Positions 35,701-47,445 of a DNA stretch of 64,000 nt are shown here, piece after piece. Within the stretch, counting starts at the first letter, position 1, and each line of letters opens with the position of its first letter. Position numbers and translations under genes: made by a program. Source of the DNA: Aspidiotus rigidus (taxonomy: Eukaryota > Arthropoda > Insecta > Hemiptera > Diaspididae); contig JAVHKY010000025.1 in assembly GCA_035079385.1 (NCBI GenBank), positions 14,110,501-14,174,500 of the forward strand. Reading direction: 5' to 3'. Under the pieces are notes generated by a model, which was not told where the DNA came from, made no database searches, and saw only the letters and a program-made list of their open reading frames with translations.

Positions 35701-35877
35701 TGGCGGCGAGGAATACGCAATCATCGCTGTTTCAATCATCTGTCATGAATTACTTCTCTTTCCTTTTTTCGTAGGTGAAACTCTTGAAAGTCCCTTTCTT
35801 CCAAGGAAATGTCGTAATACGCTCTCATTTTCGTAAGTCCTTACTCCATAAGGATCTATAGTAGAAATCATTAAAAT
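32771..35877. other. Intron or intergenic DNA, no gene recognised
   Basis: 32900-33620 is unusually C/T-rich on the plus strand with several overlapping frames, as in a decayed coding element, but no family motif can be read. The remainder is AT-rich without recognisable content. Confidence 0.3.
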
Positions 35878-36090
35878 CTTTCTTTGGGCCGAACTTATAT
35901 TAGTTGTAGGTCAGCTCCTATGGGAAATTCAGTTTCAGACTCCGTAGTTACGGCAGTTCGAGGTTCAGAGTTCAACCTTCTTCTGGGCTCCCTTCTATCT
36001 AGGTTCATAGCTTCCAATGTTTTGCAAGCCCCCTCTACAAAGGATCGGAACTGGAACTTTGAACAAAGAACCTTTCCTGTGTGAGGGGGG
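35878..36090 (+). repeat. Dispersed repeat (TTAGTT...AGGTTCATAGCTCC family), copy 1
   Basis: TTTGGGCCGAACTTATATTAG ... CTCCGTAGTTACGGCAG ... TCTAGGTTCATAGCTTCCAA matches in order words at 63750-63895 (GAGCCAAGCTAATG ... CATAGTTACAGGCA ... GCAGGTTCATAGCTCCGAA), with related copies near 36590-36760 and 51660-51920. No coding capacity. Confidence 0.55.
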
Positions 36091-36589
36091 GTATGTTTTT
36101 GAAAATCTTTACGTCTCATCTGGAAAAAATTATGCTTGATATTTTTCAAAGTTCTTTTCTCATAATATAAAACACGAAAGTAAAAATTCTGACAGACAGC
36201 TATTTTATATTTTTTTTTTCAAGATTTTGATGTCCCGCTGTTTGGCTGAAACTGACCTACCCCAATTGAGGTATTGGAGTTTTAAAATTCCGACTTTCGA
36301 GCTATATGTGATAAGAGGGCAGAAGAAATTTTAATCATCGAAAGAGTTGGACTTGGAAAAATTAGGATTATCAAGCGGAAGGGTTCAGGAAATTTTGACG
36401 TTTGGGGACTCTTGAGTTTGATTTCAAAATCCAATATCAAATTCGACACATAGAACACCTGTTAAGAGAGCCGTCTTCTTTTCGAGTCCCTACATTATGC
36501 CAACTGATGACGTCACAATGGTCAGATGCGAACTTTTCTGAGTACGTAATCACCATAGCACGAAGTTAATGTGAACATTATAGTGTCTT

Positions 36590-36765
36590 AGCCTTTTATG
36601 CTCCTGTGGACCTAGCTTATGCGATAAGCCTAAGACTCCATCTTAGCCCAGGACTTCCTGTGTATAGCTTAGATTGTAGATTTTAAGTTTGAAGTTTTAA
36701 TCTTTGTAGAGGTTCAGAGCTCCACATTTTTCCGAGTATACCTTCTTTTTGGAGGTTCATTTGTA
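36590..36765 (+). repeat. Dispersed repeat (same family as 35878-36090), copy 2
   Basis: Contains GTCTTAGCCTTTTATG, GACTCCATCTTAGCCC, TATAGCTTAGATTGTAG and GAGGTTCAGAGCTCCACA, matching in order the other copies. Diverged. Confidence 0.45.
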
Positions 36766-37450
36766 GCAGATCAGAGCTCGGAATTTTCCTTACGAAATTG
36801 GTTCAAGGTCGGACGCAGCCCCATCCTTCCAAGAAACTCAAAGTTTCTTTCATTTGCTATTCGCGGGGTCTTTTAACAAGGGGGTTTTCGGAAAAAATAT
36901 CCGCTGTCCAGCCAGTCGGCAACCTCAAGGTCGTTTGGAGGTCGACCTCCTATTATGTATAGCACGGAGGTTGACATTTTGACGGGGACCTGTTTTATCG
37001 GGGGGAGTTTTCGGAAAAAATGTTCGTCGTCCAGCCACTCGGTAACCTCAAGGTCGTTTGGAGCTCGACCTCCTACCATATGTAGCTCCAAAGTCCAAGC
37101 CTGTGACATCACAATCTGATGACGTCATACATTTTAACAGGGAACCTGTTTTATCGTGGGCCGGAAAAAATGCCCGCCGTCCGCCCGGCCGGCGACCTCC
37201 AGGTCATTTAGAGGTTGACCTCCCATCATATATAGCTCGGAGGTCGAAATTTTTTGCAAGTCCCCCTCCTACCCCCTATCATGTATAGCTTAGGAGTCAA
37301 AATTATTCCAAGTCTCTTCCCTATCATATATAGCTTAAAGATCGAAATTTTTTTGAGGCCCCCCCTCGTATCATACATAGCTTTCGAGTCTGGATCTGTG
37401 ACGACAATTTGATGACGTCGTAGGTCAGCCTTGTCACGTCACAATCTGAT
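36766..37450. repeat. Dispersed repeat with three imperfect ~125-bp units and TGACGTCA-type palindromes
   Basis: The block TTTTCGGAAAAAAT ... GTCCAGCC ... CGGCAACCTCAAGGTCGTTT ... CGACCTCCTA ... TGTAGC occurs three times (from about 36880, 37005 and 37140). A reverse-orientation copy is at 46215-46530. Between units stands TCTGATGACGTCATA or variants. The unit end (GACCTCC...TATCATATATAGCTC) is also the core of the 46-bp tandem array to the right. Confidence 0.7.
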
Positions 37451-37644
37451 GATGTCATAGATCTCCCGTAAAACAGATTTCCTGACCTGTTAAAGAACCC
37501 GTGAGTTTTTCATCACCCACGTCAATTGAAGCGAACAAAGGACCTATTTTAGCGGGGAACCCGCTATCCATTTTGTTAGGAGATTACATCCTCAGAAAAC
37601 GTCCGCGAGAAAACGTCCGCGTCCGCAGGTTAGGTTAGGTTACG

Positions 37645-38372
37645 AGACTTAGAAGAATTTCGAGTCTCGAGCTATATATATGAAAGGAGGGGGACTTGGA
37701 AGAACTTCGAGTCTCGAGCTATATATGATAGGAGGGGGACTTACAAGAATTTCAAGTCTCGAGCTATATATGATAGGAGGGGGACTTAGAGGAATTTCAA
37801 GTCTCGAGCTATATATAATAGGGGGGGGGGGGGGGGACTTAGAAGAATTTCGAGTCTCGAGCTATATATGAAAGGAGGGGGACTTGGAAGAACTTCGAGT
37901 CTCGAGCTATATATGATAGGAGGGGGACTTACAAGAATTTCAAGTCTCGAGCTATATATGATAGGAGGGGGACTTAGAGGAATTTCAAGTCTCGAGCTAT
38001 ATATAATAGGGGGGGGGGGGACTTAGAAGAATTTCGAGTCTCGAGCTATATATGAAAGGAGGGGGACTTGGAAGAACTTCGAGTCTCGAGCTATATATGA
38101 TAGGAGGGGGACTTGGAAGAATTTCAAGTCTCGAGCTATATATAATAGGGGGGGGGGGACTTGAAAGAATTTCGAGTCTCGAGCTATATATGAAAGGAGA
38201 GGAAGAACTTCGAGTCTCGAGCTATATATGATAGGAGGGGGACTTGGAAGAATTTCGAGCCTCGAACTATATATGATAGTAGGGGGACTCGGAAGAATTG
38301 TGACTTCCGAGCTACATATGATAGAAGGGGGACTTAGGAGAATTTCGACTCTCGAGCTATATATGATAGGAG
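37645..38372 (+). repeat. Tandem array of a ~46-bp unit, with higher-order structure
   Basis: About 16 units of the form GACTTRGAAGAATTTCGAGTC | TCGAGCTATATATGATAGGAGG | GGG. Four or five successive units form a higher-order repeat of about 180 bp, seen nearly twice intact (37645-37835 and 37836-38010) and then in shortened form. G-runs vary from about 5 to 17. Diverged single units occur on both sides and at 46 kb, 50.8 kb, 52.6-53.5 kb and 61 kb. Frames through it are repeat artefacts. Confidence 0.92.
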
Positions 38373-40539
38373 GGAATGTAGAATGATAATTTCGATTTGA
38401 ATTATATGACAGGATTATCAACTCAGTTCCACACCACCTAAGAGGTCGAGTTAAGGAATTGCGGGTTCCCCGCTGCCATTGCAACGTCTGCAATGGCTTC
38501 TAATTTTTTGAAAGAATTTTGTGATTTCAATAATTACTCATGGCCTGAAAGTAGAAATTTTTCGAAATTTCTTTCGTATCATTTAGTCCCCCTCCTATCA
38601 TGTATTATGGCCCGAGAGTCGGAATTTTCTTCTAAGACATCCTCCTCCTAACATATGGCTCAAAAGTAAACATTTTTCCAAGTTTTTTTCTATCATATAA
38701 TGGGCTCAAAAAGCGAAATTTTTTCAGGTCCTCCCTTATTATATATTATGACTGTTAAGAGTCGAAATTCTTTCAAGTCAAACCTTCGAGCCATGTATGA
38801 TGGGTGGAATACTTGAAAGATTTCCCTGAGTTCCACAGAACAAGTTTCTTGTTAATACGTTTTTCAAATTTTCTCCCGAGTCTCCTTCCTATCATATTGA
38901 ATTATGACTCGAGAGTCAAATTTTTCCAAGTCCCCCTTTTATCACATATTGGTGGGAGAGAGACTTGGACCATTTTTACCAGTGATGTTGGGACTTTGGA
39001 CTTCGACCATTTTTGTTTTGGTTGGACATCATACGGCGCACGCCAATTTTTTCGAAAAAAAAACTCGAAAGGAACAAACTTCACGAGGTACCCTTAATTC
39101 ACTAAGCAGAAAGAGGACTTTCAGAAAGTTCGACTTAATTTTGTGCCCTGAACAGAGAAGTAAAATAATACTCAACGTGGTATGGAAGAAAGTTCAAAGC
39201 TTACCATGAAGGCAATCTTTTTTTTTTCATTTATTCACTTTTAATTCTGTACCTTGATTGTGTATTGATGAACCGAACTTGGCGTAACTTCATTCCATTA
39301 AGTTTGTAAGATAAACATCTTGTAATCAGCTCGAAGATCTTGAATTTGCTACTTTTGTCTATTCTTATGCTGAGCAGGAAACCTGAAAAATGCTAATTCA
39401 GTAGTGCACGATGCAATTATGTTGTATACTTGAAAGGCGTGAGAGAGAAAGAGGGAGGAAAATAAATACAAAATCAAACACTACTGTATTCGAATTCCGG
39501 TTAGAATTGCTTTCTCATTTTGTATACGTTCAGCATCACGCAACGTTTATGAGTAATGGCATGTTTAGTAAGTCACTTATTATAGCGATAGAGAGAGACG
39601 GACGCTCGTTTTTTTCGATTCGATGGGAATAAACATCGACGTCGAATTGTGCCAAAAATTCTGGATTTATGGCGTCGTTGTTATTGTCGCTCTTGTTGTC
39701 GTAAAGAAAGGAAAGATAGAAAAAAATTGTTTCATTATAATTTTTTTTTTTTTTTTTTGCTGCAATAGGTGTTAATTATTATTAACAGACCCAGTCTAAG
39801 TCTATATAACCGATTGTATGGATTATTCACGTCACGCCGGATTCGTTATTGGATTGACGCCGCTTATTAATCGTGTGCATGTCGCGTTAAACTTCTATAA
39901 GAACTTTTCTTTGCGCAATGGAAGAGAATAGAATATAGTTTCAGGCTCTTTGTGCGAACCGATGTACGTGACTTAGGCGGATTTTCGGTGTATTTTCTCA
40001 TTCCCTCTCATCGATGGAGAATATACACTCACGTTAATTATGAAACACTGCTTATAGGATTGCAAAACGAACGTCGACCGAACGCGTTAGGTTATACTCA
40101 TTGAAATTCATCTTTTGTTTTGTCAAATATTTATTTTTAATATGTACAAACTTTATGACTGATGTCGCACACAGGATATTAATAGGACTTTCGAGTACGT
40201 TTCATTGTTCAGCCGTATAATTCGGCCTACGCAATACATTTGCCGTTTTTTCTATAGAATTCAAAAGAGGCAGATGCTGCTGTGTACTCATCGCCATCTA
40301 TCATTTCCGCACATCTGACGGGCAAAACGCTTCCTCTTTACCTTTCGGAAAACGGTAATCACGTCTGTCTTCGCTTATTCAACAGTTGTCTTATTCGTGC
40401 TCATTCTTTTTTCAACCTTTGATTCACGATGGTTCGAGTATATCCTTGAAACCGAAGTTGCATTGGAAGTATTGAAACTATTCAGATTCCTGAAATACGT
40501 GGTGGATAAGTATTGTTTTGTCTTCTAGTATAATTTTTT
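38373..40539. other. Flank of the array, scattered diverged units, no gene
   Basis: 38560-38960 holds diverged units in the opposite orientation (TTTTCCAAGTCCCCCTTTTA, CCTATCATATTGAATTATGA). The remainder to 40539 is AT-rich with no supportable gene; a T-run interrupts 39740-39758. Confidence 0.4.
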
Positions 40540-41200
40540 ATTGAATGAATGGATTCATGTAAGATGAAAGTCGACCCAGTATTTATTTCTTCAAAAGTCC
40601 GGGTTGGAATTGCATCAAGACAGTGTCCTCACGTCGACTTCGATATTAGGTGGATATGTGATCGACAACTATTGACTTCATTTCGACTTTTTTTCCACGG
40701 TCGACTCTTCAAGTTTTTTCATCAAACCTGAAATCCTGAAATCGACTGCTCTGTTGGGTCGATTTTGGTTGACTTTAAATCGACCTCATATCGACGTTGA
40801 TTTGAAATGGATTCTTAACATCTCTCTATCGCCTGAAATCGTCGATAGACAGGCAATTTTCGAGTTTCTGGTAATGTAAGCAGGTCGGGTAGGGTAATCG
40901 ACGTCGATCTAGTGTCGACACACAATCATTCTCTCGTAGCATTCTGTCTGACTTCTCTACTCGCAGACAGAATGTGCATTCGGGTATGCTTGACCAGTGG
41001 TCGAATTGACGAAATTTTGACGTTGATCTTTAGTCGGTTTGAAAATCTCACACTAAAAGGCGACCAATTTTTCACCTCAATTCTGAGAAACCCTAACAGA
41101 TTGTGCTTTTGAAATCTAAGCAATTCTGATGTCGAAGATGAGTCGATAGTGAAAAGTAGTGGTTGATTTTTAGTCAACTTTCAGTCATTTTGGGGGCGAC
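40540..41200. repeat. Degenerate TCGAC-rich dispersed repeat, third copy
   Basis: Dense in TCGAC/GTCGA words (about 15 in 660 bases) and aligned in order with 32470-32770. No ends or coding content seen. Confidence 0.4.
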
Positions 41201-41399
41201 AGTGGGTGGGCCTGAATTTCCTCAAAATTCACGGGAGTCAACTTTTGCTAAAGTATTCTTCAAGCACTCGAGTACATTGACGACTTCACGCTCTTCTTCA
41301 ATATGGTATTTTTTCATGAGAATCAATTAAGACAATCTGAATTCAATATTCATGGTGAGAAAGAGTTTCAACTTGGAGAGTAGTAGATAAGAAATATTC

Positions 41400-43660
41400 C
41401 CTCTGTCGCACTTACTGATTTCTCTAACGCAGAGCACAATTTTCTCATTTTTCAAAAAATCCTAGAAATCTCTCTAATTTTTCAACTATATATTTAGCTG
41501 TTTTTGAACCAAATATGGATCATTTCACCATATTTTTCTTCCTTGCTCGTTCAAAATTTGAGAGTTTTTGTATCATTTCTATATCAATTTTTTATTTCTT
41601 CACCATAAATAAATCTCTCTTGTGAGAGCTACTTTCTACTACTCATAGAAATGCAAGAAATTCAAATTTTTCGTTCTAGCATATATACTGATGCAGAGCA
41701 CAATTTATTCATTCTCCAAAAAATCCTAGAAATCATACAATTTTTCAACTGTTTATTTGAATGTTTTTGAACCAAATATGAATCATTGGGATCCGACCAG
41801 TTCACCGAAAGATTTTTCACCGAGTAAGTCTTTTTGAAGGAATGTACACATCACCGACCCTGTCAGTTTTTTTCTCAAGAAAGTTCATCTTCCTTTTTTG
41901 AGTTCACCGACACCCACGACAAAATTTACCTTTTTCAATCAGCTGTTCGACTTTTATTTGATGCTTTGATATACCAAATTCTATTTACAAAATTATTTAA
42001 ATAAATAATAATTTATTAGAGAAAATTGATTTAATTAAATTAATAATATTTATAAATTAAATTAATAAATTATATTTTATAATATATAATAAAATTTTTA
42101 ATTTAATAAATCAATTTATTTATTTAAAATTTGTTTGAAAATTTTAATGAATTATTTTTATTTCAATAAATGATTATTTAAAAATTATAGTAATTTAAAT
42201 TATTTAAATAAAATAATAATACTTGAATATATCAAAAATGATATACAATTTAATTTCATTAAATAAAATATCAAAAATAAAATTATAAAATTAATTTTTT
42301 ATTATTACCAAACTTAAATCAAACTGATTAATCAACTTCTTTAATAAAAATATAATCGAATTTTGTCGGTGAACTTTCGTCACGGTGAACTTACCATGTG
42401 GTGAACCACTACTTCTATCAGGTGAATTATCTGTAGGTGAACTTTCTGTAGATGAATCTTAATCGGTGAAGTTTTTTAGGTGACAAATCTTTCGGTGAAA
42501 CTCCTTAATCTCGAATCATTTCACCCTTTTTTCTTCCAGGCTAGTTCGAAAATTTCAGAATATCTTTTTACTATAAAAAAATTTCGTGAGAGCTACATTT
42601 CATTACTCCTAAAATATGAGAAATTCAAATTTTTTTCGTTTTAGCGCATTTGCTTATTTCTTTAATTTAGTGAGTGGTTTTCTGGTTTTTGAAATGAGAA
42701 AATTGAGAAAAAGTGGAGATTTGGTAGAAAAACTTGTTTGGAAATTGATGAAATTGGTACCTAATTTCTTTTATTTTAGAGGATATTTTAGTGATTTCTA
42801 TACACAAAGCTCATTTTTCAACCTAAGATATAATGTTCTTGCACATTTGCTTATTTCTCCAACGCAGAGCACAATTTTCTCATTTTTCAACCTCTCGAAA
42901 AATTGTCAAATTTCCTCAATTTTTCATCGTGAATATTTAGCTGTTTTTATATCGAATATGAATCACTTCACACTATTTAACGTTCTTGCTAATTTGAAAA
43001 CTTGAGAGTTTTTGTATCATTTCTGTATCAATTTTCTATTATTTTTAGCGTAAATAAATCTCTCTTGTAAGATCTACATTCCAACACTCCTAAAATACAA
43101 GAAATTTCAATTTTTCCTTCTAGCGCACTTCACGCATTAGTGCTTTTTTTTACTAGCGCAAGAAACTTTTTTAAAACCCAGAAAATTCCAATATTTCTCT
43201 CATTTGTTCATTGAATTTCAAAAATCTTTTAGAAAAATATTATGTTTGAATTTATAGTCTTTGATCAAAAATTTGTCAAAAAGACCCAATAAACCATCTG
43301 ATGGTGCGCTTTTCACCTTTGTGTTTTTTTTCCTAGCGCAAGAAACTTTTTCAATATTTCTAGTTAACCTGAGAAATTCTAAAATCTCTCATTTTCCATT
43401 GAATTTCAAAAATCTTAAAAAGAAGCGCAGGGATCAATTCCTCTCAACTTTTTCATTCAATTTTGAAAATCCTAAAAAGAAGCGTAGGGACCAATTTCTC
43501 TGACGCAGTGACCAATTGAATTTAAAAAATCCTAAAAAGAAGCGGCGTCGTTCAATTTCTCATTTTTTTTCATTAGTGTCTGTGCATTCTTTTTAGCACT
43601 CTAACTAATTTCTGTAGCGTAAGGATCAATTTTCAAACATCCCATTCTCACTTTAAGCAC
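41400..43660 (+). repeat. Tandemly repeated AT-rich segment, unit about 265 bp, interrupted by a transposon
   Basis: GCAGAGCACAATTTTCTCAT and following TTTTCAAC...TATTTAGCTGTTTTTGAACC...AATATGGATCATTTCACC...GAGAGTTTTTGTATCATTTC...AAATAAATCTCTCTTGTGAG recur from about 41427, 41692 and 42862, with partial copies near 42640 and 43125. Shorter repeats (CCTAAAAAGAAGCG, three times) close the block at 43400-43560. Noncoding. Confidence 0.75.
41788..42512. mobile_element. 725-bp nonautonomous hAT-like transposon with 8-bp target duplication
   Basis: A perfect 8-bp duplication GAATCATT flanks it (41780-41787 and 42513-42520), and the tandem-repeat copies around it carry this site once (as GGATCATT in the closest copy). 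Imperfect 34-bp inverted ends share TTCACCGAAAGATTTKTCACC. Subterminal GGTGAA/TTCACC words are numerous, and the centre (41990-42350) is extremely AT-rich. No transposase. The 8-bp duplication and subterminal repeats suggest the hAT group; the ends do not show the usual CAGRG. Confidence 0.8.
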
Positions 43661-43813
43661 GCGCCTTTTTCGGGCACGTGTTAGTAGAATAAAAAAAGAA
43701 ATAAATAAGACTGCATGCCTACCAGGCAATCTGTTCAATCGAACTAAGAAGAAAAACATACACAATGACTAAGTACATGTACAAAGTACGTATATATAAG
43801 TTGTGACGAGCCG

Positions 43814-44974
43814 CTACACTATATTATTCAATCTCAAGTGAAACAAAACTCGAGCAACTTTCAACGGATCTGGGTCCAATATTCCGCATTCTTTCAGCGC
43901 TTCTATAGTTGCCTCCTCGTCTTTCCAGCTTATCTTTTTCGAGTAATCATCGCGGTATATGTCCGCTGACAATTGGCGGTTTAAATAGGCACAAGCCATT
44001 GCGATTTTATGATCTGCATCTTCAGCTGATGAACCTTTTGTATTAAACAGTTCCCTAAAGGCCTTTAATGCAGGGTCCGTTGAGTTTGTTTTCTTCAAGA
44101 TTGCTCTAACTTGTTGGTAGGTATATTTGAATGTGACGATAAACTTTTCAACATTGACTTCTCGGTGCGTGCCCTTCGCTTTTTTCCACTCTTTAATAAT
44201 TTCAGGTGGGAGCTCATCATCGAGTGGTGGTTTGAACTCCTTAACTGATTTACGCACTTTTTTTATTGAATTGCAACGACTTTCGATGAATTTGCCAAAA
44301 TTTACTTTCATAAATCTCACGACGCCTATCTCTTTTATCGTCGTTTCGAGCTGAGCCTATAACAATATTACAAACAATAGATAAAGTCATCTCCTATGGA
44401 CAGCAAATAGGTAATAAGGTATACTCAATAATGTATTTGATTTCAATGGTGACAAAGGGACAAAAGAATTCCCAAAAAACGAAGCAGAGGAATATTTATT
44501 TAAACTGATTGATTTAGAAAATTCCCCCCTTCCCCCTCCACTATTCACCATTTAGCTATAAACCCAGATTCAGTTCAGCTCTAAATTTCTCTCTTTTTAC
44601 CCAGTTGTCCTCTTTATATCTCTGTATCTTGTGGTACTCGAAAACGGTGAACAGAGAGGTAAAATTTTATGGATGAAATAGGTTCTTACTAATTTTTGCT
44701 CCAATTTCAGCGCCTTTTCAGACCAATCCTCGTGTACTTTTCGAGCGCCAAGTTGTTGCTGATCTGGCATTTCGGTTATCGTCGCTTCCATTTTACTTTT
44801 GAACGTCTCGACCTTCCAAAAGTTCAGGATTGTTATCAGATATGTTCCACATATAATATTCGGACAAAAATTTCTGTAACTCACCGATTCAGATTCATCC
44901 TGCTTACTTGGCAACGCCTTGATAGTAATGACCATCAAAGAGCAAAATATTGCGCTTCTGAGTAAAAATTTCAT
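43814..44974 (-). CDS. Uncharacterised secreted alpha-helical protein
   Basis: Three exons, 44885-44974, 44690-44812 and 43814-44356, all joined in phase 0, give 251 aa. The introns are 72 and 333 nt with clean GT-AG ends. Residues 1 to about 20 are a signal peptide (FLLRSAIFCSLMVITIKA). The mature protein is rich in Lys, Glu and Ala, with probable helices (WSEKALKLEQKLAQLETTI, DEATIEALKEC-like and KFIVTFKYTYQQVRAILKK), three cysteines, and no membrane segment. I recognise no family. The short gene, signal peptide and lack of a known domain would fit a lineage-specific secreted factor such as a salivary or cuticular protein, but that is a guess. Confidence 0.75.
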
Positions 44975-45686
44975 CTTGCAGAACTAAAGTATAGAAGCTT
45001 AACGTGCTTGAATATCGTAAAAGGCTGATAAATAAAATGGAATGTAAGCAAGACAAGACGTCGATTGTACACAGGCTAATAAATGTGGAATGTAGCTTTT
45101 AAAACAAAGCAAATATCTCAAAAGACCGACAAAAAATTCTGAATGCAGAATTGAAAAGAATTACCTTTCGTTTGACAAGGAAGTAGGTAGTTTTAAAAAA
45201 TCTTGCGTGTATGTTGAATGTTTCATAAAATTTTCAGGCAGCTTATCATGCTTTCCAATAAGTAATTTCAACGGAAAATAATGATTCAATTGATAACCCA
45301 TTAGATTTCATCAGAATGATTGGCGTAGAAATGGTGCCTAAGAAGGGCAACCGAATATATTTTTTCTTCATATTTCCATGAATTGTATTGCGAGGGATGA
45401 GTAATGGTGGCGACTAAAGCCCGTGCAATTTGCTTCTTCCTGATAAAACCACGAACATTAAAGTCCAAATGATTAGATTATTTAGTAATGTACTCAATAA
45501 CTGACAATTCTTCATTACGTCACAAAAGTTAAAAGCGGACTTTTTCGAGTAGCCTCCCCCCACCTCTCTCGCAAAACAGGTAGTTGGTTGCCCGCTAGAA
45601 AATAGAATATAAAATGGATCTGAAAAACTTTCTGCCAATCGCCGATCTCGGCAAAGTCTGGTATGAATATCCAGATGTGTTGTAAG
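44975..45686. other. Upstream region of the secreted helical-protein gene
   Basis: Should hold the promoter for the minus-strand gene starting at 44974. No coding frame or repeat recognised. Confidence 0.3.
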
Positions 45687-46214
45687 TATATCAACAGAGC
45701 CTGGATTTTTCGGCACAAAAAGTAAAAAGTTTCGGCACTTAATGTTGCATTTTCGGCATTAATCGGTATTTTAAAAAAAAATGGAAAAAGCGTGCGTTTT
45801 CAGTGCTTTCACAAATTCGCGATCAGAATCATTTAATTTACGACCAAAATTACGGGATTTTGATCAAAATAAACAATTTTTGGGGATTAAATTCATCAAT
45901 AAAAAATCCTAGCAATTTTTCAATTAAAATTTTTAATTTTTCAACTTTGAACTGAAAATAATATTTTCGAAAAAAAACTGTCCAACTTTCATTAAAATTG
46001 CTGAATTTTAACCCAGATTAAGCAAATATTGTCCGAAAGTTTATAATTCCTGACAATACGTATGTAACAAAATGGTCATTTTCGACCCTTTTTGGCAATT
46101 CTTGAAAACGACTAAAAAAATCCCGAAATTACGATATTAGATTGGGGGGGGGGGGGGTTGATATTTTTTAGGGTCAAATAAAATATCGACAAAAAGTCAA
46201 CTAATGTCAACTAT

Positions 46215-46530
46215 TTTCATTTTTCAATTCTGGTAGACACCCTCGGGCAGGAGGGGAACTTGTGAAAAATGTCGACCTCCGAGCTGTATATGATAGGAGG
46301 TCGACCTCTAAATGACCTTGAGGTTGCCGGCCGGCCGTATGTCGGATATTTTTTCCGAAAAACCCATTGTTAAAAGAACCAGCGAATAGCAAATGAAAGG
46401 AGCTTTGAGATTGTTGGAAGGATGGGGCTGCGTCCGACCTTTGTGACGTCATCAATTATCTTGACCTGATTTGGTAGGGAAAATTCCGAGCTCCGATCTG
46501 CTACGAAAAATTTCGACTTCCCAGTCCATT
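46215..46530 (-). repeat. Dispersed repeat copy inside the hAT-like element
   Basis: Reverse complement of the segment around 36770-36960: shares AGGTCGGACGCAGCCCCATC, TTCATTTGCTATTCGC, TTCGGAAAAAATATCCG-like and CAACCTCAAGGTC words in the same order, and holds TGTGACGTCATCAATT. Separates the two hAT-like copies. Confidence 0.75.
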
Positions 46531-46927
46531 ATATGATAGGTAGAGCCCGGATTTTTCGGCACAAAAAGTACGAGTATAATTTTCGGCCCTTAATTTTGCA
46601 TTTTCGGCTTTATTCAGCATTTAAAATCGAACACTTCTTTTCTTGTCCCATTCTCTCTCCTCTCCGCTCTTCCTTTAATGTTCCTTCCTCCCTCTCCCAA
46701 GCACTAAAAAACAAATCAGAAACAATAACTCCCTCCCTCGATTATTTACGTCAAACTCAATTTTATTCCATCATTTAAAAAAAAAAAAAAAAAAAAAATT
46801 AAGACTCTATTACCGTTCTCACAACATCCACAGTTCCACTCTTGTAATGTTTAAATTATAACTTTGTACATTCCTTTATTTCAACCGCCGAGCCAATGGC
46901 CCTTGAGCAGCTCAGAGCTCGTTAAAA

Positions 46928-46929
<2 letters not shown>

Positions 46930-46977
<48 letters not shown>
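46930..46977 (+). repeat. Poly-A run of 48 bases
   Basis: Uninterrupted A run inside the right-hand hAT-like copy. The matching place in the left-hand copy (about 45772) has only nine A, so this is local expansion, not a retroposon tail. A poly-Lys frame across it is spurious. Confidence 0.9.
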
Positions 46978-46979
<2 letters not shown>

Positions 46980-47445
46980 AAGAAGCATGCGTTTTCAGTG
47001 CTTTCACAATTTTGCGATCAGAATCATTCAATTTACGATCAAAATTAGGGGATTTTGATCAAAATAAATGATTTATGGGGGTTAAATTCATCAATAAAAA
47101 ATCCTAGCAATATTTTAATCAAAATTTTTAATTTTTCAACTTTGAACTAGAAATCATATCTTCAAAAAAAACTCCAATTGTCATTAAAATTGCTGAATTT
47201 TAAGCCAGATTGAGCAAATATTGTCCGAAAGTTTATAATTTTAGACAATATCTAACAAAATGGTCATTTTCGACCCTTTTCGGCTTTAAACACCCCGTTT
47301 TCGGCATTTATTCCATTTTCGGCGAAATGAATTTTTTTCCCTAGCCTGTATTGCCCCCAATATGTACTTTTATATCATTTTCATACTTTTGGAACGCACT
47401 AAAATGATTCGGCAAATGCCGAGGAATCCGGGCTCTGCATATCAA

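Larger units (their letters stand above)
45695..47437. mobile_element. Composite nonautonomous hAT-like element, 1743 bp
   Basis: Ends are CAGAGCCTGGATTTTTCGGC on the left and, as reverse complement, CAGAGCCCGGATTCCTCGGC on the right, with the CAGRG start typical of hAT. An 8-bp duplication with one mismatch flanks it (TATATCAA at 45687-45694, CATATCAA at 47438-47445). Inside, a second left end begins at 46542 (AGAGCCCGGATTTTTCGGCA), so the block holds a partial copy (45695 to about 46110) and a full-length copy (46542-47437) sharing about 300 bases of similar interior. Between them lies a piece of the dispersed repeat (46215-46530). No transposase. Confidence 0.75.

Noticed and set aside
37645..38372. 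CRISPR-like appearance of regularly spaced repeats
   Set aside because: Units are contiguous with no unique spacers and the genome is eukaryotic; it is a satellite-like tandem array.
38023..38493. Minus-strand frame of 156 codons with repeated YIARDSKFFQVP
   Set aside because: The repetition is just the translated 46-bp tandem unit.
46864..47058. Frame with a poly-Lys stretch
   Set aside because: It is read through the 48-base A run in a transposon copy.
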